Source of the DNA: JBDKGV01 sp039798005
GTDB lineage: Bacteria; Fibrobacterota; Fibrobacteria; UBA5070
Direction: 5' to 3'
Assembly (NCBI GenBank): GCA_039798005.1
Contig: JBDKGV010000155.1
Coordinates: 1-8,368 of the forward strand
DNA: 8,368 nt
The notes beneath the pieces were generated by a model that saw nothing but the letters and a program-made list of their open reading frames with translations, had not been told where the DNA came from and did no database searches. This document shows positions 6,299 through 8,368 of the stretch, in pieces. The number at the start of each line of letters is the position of its first letter. Position 1 is the first letter of the stretch. A program made the translations under genes and the position numbers.

Positions 6299-8001
6299 CA
6301 CGGATCGAAGTCCCGGTGTTCCCGCAGCGCCTCCCGGAACGCCTGTGCGGCAAGATCGCATTTCGCGAGGTCCTGACTTTCCAGCGTCACTTCGAAGGAT
6401 CGCATCAGGAGGTGAAGCCGCTCCCGCGTCTCACCCAGGGAATCCTCGTACAGCCGCTCCGCCACGGCAAGCAGGTACCGGTATTCCTGACGCTCGCGCG
6501 GATGCAGTTTGAGCGGGGCAAGTTCGGCAAGCTTGCGCTCGATCTCCTCCGGCGTCAAGGATCCGGGGCACTTCTCGATCACCAAGGTCCGGACCCGTTG
6601 GGAGCGCACATGCGTCGCATCCACCTCCAGGAGGCCACTGGAATCGTAGGTGAAACGGATGTCGACCGCGTTCGCGTCCATGTCGGGATCGGGTTGCAGC
6701 TCCATCTCGACGCTGCCCAGGAGGATGTTGTTCTCGACCTTGCGGCTCTCCCCCTGATAGACCTTGATCTTCATGGCATTCTGCATCGGATGGACGGGAT
6801 GGACGCGCAGGGAGTGACTGACGGGAACGGTGCGGTTGCGTTCGATGATGGGGGAGAAGTCGCCCAAGGCGTCGGGATTGCCCCGCTGTCGGGCGGACAT
6901 GACCTCCACACCAAGGCTCCATGGGCACACGTCGGTCATGACCACATCCTCGAAGGCGGCGTCGCAGGTCATCAGCATGGCTTGCACACCCGCGCCGACG
7001 CCGACCACCAGATCGGGATCCAGATCGGTTCGTGGTTCATGGCCCAACAGGGCCTTGGCCATCGTCCGGATGATCGGCATGCGCGTCGCGCCACCAACCA
7101 AAAGCACTTCATCGATGTCCTCGGGGGTGAGCTTGGCGTCGGAAAGCGCGCGCTCCACCGGCCTGCGCAACCGTTCCACGAGATCCCTGCAAAGCGATTC
7201 GAAGTGCTCGCGGCTGACGGGCCAGACGAGGTCCCGCCCACCGACCCGGCATTCGAAGAGCGTGGTGCGGTTCGATGTGAGCTCAAGCTTGGCGGACTCG
7301 GCCAGCCTCATGACCTGTGCCTGATCCTGGGGTCCAAGATCCTTCCAGCTCAACCCGTTCGCATCCAGAAAGCCTTGGGCCAGCCGCCAACGGAAATCCT
7401 CGCCCCCGAGCTTCGCGTCCCCGGCGCTGGCATGGACTTCCAGCGTCTTTTCGAAGAGCTCCAGGATCGAGACGTCGAAGGTGCCGCCTCCAAGGTCCAG
7501 CACGAGGAACTTCCCCTCGGAATCGATCGTGTCCACTCCATGGGCGATGGCGGCGGCGGTGGGTTCGTTGATGAGCCGATCGACCACAAGGCCCGCCATC
7601 CGGGCTGCGGCCTTGGTCGCCTTGCGTTGGGTCTCGTTGAAGTAGGCCGGAACGCTGATCACCGCCTGTTCGACCGGTTCCTTCAACGTGGCTTCGGCAT
7701 CCTCCTTCAAGGATCGCAGCACCAGGGACGACAATTCCTCGGCCCGAAAAGATCTCCCGGCCAAGATGAAGAGTTGATCGGTTCCCATCGCGCGCTTGAA
7801 GATGGCGACGCTGCGATCGGGATGGGTGATGAGTCGTTCCTGGGCACTGGCACCGACCAGCACCGTGCCATCCTCGTCCAGGCTCACCGCCGACGGGGTG
7901 AGGAACGATCCCAAGGCGTTGGGAATCGGTTGCATCCGACCATCGATCCATGCGCAAACGAGGCTGTTGGTGGTTCCAAGATCGATTCCGACGATGGCCA
8001 T
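6298..8001 (-). CDS. hscC: HscC-type short Hsp70 chaperone
   Basis: The ATG at 8001 gives 567 residues opening MAIVGIDLGTTNSLVCAW, the standard Hsp70 start, and has GGAGA nine bases upstream; in-frame codons further upstream encode nothing Hsp70-like. The length is close to E. coli HscC (about 556) and well below DnaK (about 640), because the helical lid and acidic tail are reduced. Visible ATPase motifs are phosphate 1 at 5-13 (GIDLGTTNS), the FKRAMG region at 68-73, SVPAYF at 116-121, NEPTAAA at 145-151, phosphate 2 at 168-177 (LDLGGGTFDV), GGED at 199-202 and the adenosine motif at 301-309 (LVGGATRMP). The interdomain stretch VVMTDVCPWSLGVEV (353-367) and SPIIERN...VPVS that follows match HscC-type proteins closely. 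It is an ATP-dependent cytosolic chaperone with a specialised client set rather than the housekeeping DnaK. The next gene encodes its probable J partner, joined by a TGATG overlap. Confidence 0.93.
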   Translation of the reverse strand: MAIVGIDLGTTNSLVCAWIDGRMQPIPNALGSFLTPSAVSLDEDGTVLVGASAQERLITHPDRSVAIFKRAMGTDQLFILAGRSFRAEELSSLVLRSLKEDAEATLKEPVEQAVISVPAYFNETQRKATKAAARMAGLVVDRLINEPTAAAIAHGVDTIDSEGKFLVLDLGGGTFDVSILELFEKTLEVHASAGDAKLGGEDFRWRLAQGFLDANGLSWKDLGPQDQAQVMRLAESAKLELTSNRTTLFECRVGGRDLVWPVSREHFESLCRDLVERLRRPVERALSDAKLTPEDIDEVLLVGGATRMPIIRTMAKALLGHEPRTDLDPDLVVGVGAGVQAMLMTCDAAFEDVVMTDVCPWSLGVEVMSARQRGNPDALGDFSPIIERNRTVPVSHSLRVHPVHPMQNAMKIKVYQGESRKVENNILLGSVEMELQPDPDMDANAVDIRFTYDSSGLLEVDATHVRSQRVRTLVIEKCPGSLTPEEIERKLAELAPLKLHPRERQEYRYLLAVAERLYEDSLGETRERLHLLMRSFEVTLESQDLAKCDLAAQAFREALREHRDFDP

Positions 8002-8010
8002 AAGGGGGGA

Positions 8011-8015
8011 TCTCC
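8011..8015 (-). promoter_or_regulatory. Ribosome binding site deciding the hscC start
   Basis: On the minus strand GGAGA lies nine bases before the ATG at 8001. It supports the 567-residue Hsp70 over longer forms reading back to 8160. Confidence 0.65.
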
Positions 8016-8076
8016 GAGCGTGGTCGCGATTCTTGCTCAAAGATGTGAAATTTCTCCCATGGGTGGAAGCGACGAG

Positions 8077-8132
8077 GATTGCAACGATTTTCCGTCCAGG
8101 ATGCAACCTCGATGCAACGTCGTGTTTGCATC
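8077..8132. repeat. Helically phased TGCAAC repeats in the divergent intergenic region
   Basis: TGCAAC occurs at 8080-8085, 8102-8107 and 8113-8118, that is at spacings of 22 and 11 bp, two turns and one turn of the helix. The last two share the octamer GATGCAAC. An inverted copy, TTGCATC, follows at 8126-8132 and pairs as an inverted repeat with GATGCAA at 8111-8117. The array lies 76-131 bp upstream of hscC and 121-176 bp upstream of the plus-strand gene, so a regulator binding here could affect either. No recognised heat-shock operator is present and the binding protein is unknown. Confidence 0.55.
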
Positions 8133-8151
8133 TTTCTCTCCGCCTTCGAAC

Positions 8152-8186
8152 GGACGGCATGGCTGGTGACAGCCTCGGCGCCGTCC
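8152..8186 (+). promoter_or_regulatory. Candidate leader hairpin 1 with GNRA tetraloop
   Basis: GGACGGC (8152-8158) pairs with GCCGTCC (8180-8186), and inside it GGCTG (8161-8165) pairs with CAGCC (8170-8174) around GTGA, a GNRA-type tetraloop. An asymmetric internal loop (AT against TCGGC) separates the stems. It lies 66-101 bases before the plus-strand start codon and would be in the 5' leader if transcription begins upstream of it; the transcription start is not identified. Confidence 0.5.
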
Positions 8187-8190
8187 AACC

Positions 8191-8224
8191 GTCTTGGAAC
8201 GCCTGTCAATGGGCATTCCGGGAT
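8191..8224 (+). promoter_or_regulatory. Candidate leader hairpin 2
   Basis: Bases 8191-8203 pair with 8212-8224 in 12 pairs with one C/A mismatch (8200/8215) and several G-T wobbles, leaving the 8-base loop TGTCAATG (8204-8211). It follows hairpin 1 by four bases and precedes the Shine-Dalgarno hairpin by nine. Confidence 0.45.
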
Positions 8225-8233
8225 TTGAACCAC

Positions 8234-8247
8234 CCTCCTGAAGGAGG
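8234..8247 (+). promoter_or_regulatory. Shine-Dalgarno sequence inside a small hairpin
   Basis: AAGGAGG (8241-8247) is a perfect Shine-Dalgarno five bases before the ATG at 8253. CCTCCT immediately upstream (8234-8239) is its reverse complement, so CCTCC and GGAGG can close on a TGAA loop and hide the ribosome site. Whether this is regulatory depends on the alternative structures of the leader. Confidence 0.65.
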
Positions 8248-8252
8248 TCCAG

Positions 8253-8368
8253 ATGTCCAAGGTCCTGATCATCGGCGCCGGTGGCGTAGCCAACGTCGTC
8301 GCCAAGAAGTGCGCACAGAACTCCGCCGACTACAGCGAGCTTCTGATCGCCACCCGCACCAAGTCCCG
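8253..8368 (+). CDS. Saccharopine dehydrogenase-family protein, probably carboxynorspermidine synthase (3' truncated by window)
   Basis: Thirty-eight complete codons are visible, beginning MSKVLIIGAGGVANVVAKKC and continuing with SELLIATRTKS before the window ends. The GAGGVA nucleotide-binding loop after a hydrophobic beta strand (VLIIG) is an N-terminal Rossmann fold for NAD(P)H, and the GAGGV-N-V-A-KC and (I)ATRTKS pattern is that of the saccharopine dehydrogenase family, especially carboxynorspermidine/carboxyspermidine dehydrogenases of polyamine synthesis. Those enzymes reductively condense aspartate semialdehyde with a diamine in the cytosol. The start is fixed by the perfect AAGGAGG five bases upstream. 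It is transcribed away from hscC. The family is likely; the exact substrate (polyamine or lysine pathway) cannot be settled from so short a piece. Confidence 0.82.
   Translation, partial: MSKVLIIGAGGVANVVAKKCAQNSADYSELLIATRTKS

Noticed and set aside
8002..8110. Sigma-32-like or CIRCE heat-shock control of hscC
   Set aside because: No TTAGCACTC-N9-GAGTGCTAA element is present, and the only candidate (a GTTGCAA with ACCCATGG) is a poor match to heat-shock consensus.
8002..8160. An N-terminal extension of the Hsp70 by 53 residues
   Set aside because: The extension is Arg-rich and unlike any Hsp70; the family start MAIVGIDLGTTNS has its own ribosome site.
6316..8169. A long plus-strand open frame (617 codons) opposite the Hsp70 gene
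   Set aside because: It mirrors the Hsp70 codons in GC-rich DNA, its translation is rich in His, Gly and Asp without domain logic, and the minus strand encodes a clear HscC.
8215..8234. A tRNA T-arm-like string (GGTTCAAATCC on the minus strand)
   Set aside because: Only two T-stem pairs form, and no matching acceptor, D or anticodon arms are found at the expected distances; the region to the right is coding.
1..8368. CRISPR arrays, insertion sequences or integrase genes
   Set aside because: No regularly spaced direct repeats, transposase motifs or target-site duplications were seen; the inverted repeats flanking the GH5 gene are short and enclose no transposase.

Overview
The window looks like a GC-rich chromosomal segment from a member of the Fibrobacterota or a close relative. 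The main reasons are a TIGR02147/DUF4423-type regulator (a paralogous family first named from Fibrobacter succinogenes), secreted proteins that share a C-terminal beta-rich tail of about 70 residues of the sorting-domain type, and a secreted glycoside hydrolase with an ancillary carbohydrate-binding-like domain. The phylum assignment is inference from protein families; no rRNA gene is present.

Layout. Bases 1-713 (+) hold the C-terminal part of a secreted, probably carbohydrate-active or carbohydrate-binding protein. It converges, with only 14 bp between stops, on a minus-strand pair: a TIGR02147-type DNA-binding protein (2718-1879) and a lipoprotein (1882-728) whose start overlaps the regulator's stop in an ATGA. 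Upstream of that pair is a 188-bp spacer with several inverted repeats and the intrinsic terminator of the next gene. That gene is a secreted GH5-type endoglycosidase (4835-2907, minus). A second spacer (4836-4960) carries a related but inverted set of palindromes. Then comes a minus-strand chaperone operon: an HscC-type short Hsp70 (8001-6298) followed by a membrane-anchored J-domain protein (6298-4961), joined by a TGATG stop/start overlap. A 251-bp divergent region (8002-8252) separates it from the first 38 codons of a plus-strand gene of the saccharopine dehydrogenase / carboxynorspermidine synthase family, which runs off the window.

How the parts relate. The plus-strand partial protein, the GH5 enzyme and the lipoprotein fit a surface or secreted polysaccharide-use apparatus; the lipoprotein and GH5 enzyme both carry a CBM11/CIA30-like beta-sandwich. 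The Hsp70/J pair matches the E. coli HscC-DjlC type of specialised chaperone, with the J protein tethered to the inner membrane.

The least explained parts are non-coding: the two palindrome-rich spacers that bracket the GH5 gene, sharing a 19-bp identical core in inverted orientation, and the divergent region 8002-8252, which contains helically phased TGCAAC repeats followed by three consecutive hairpins, the last of which buries a perfect Shine-Dalgarno sequence.
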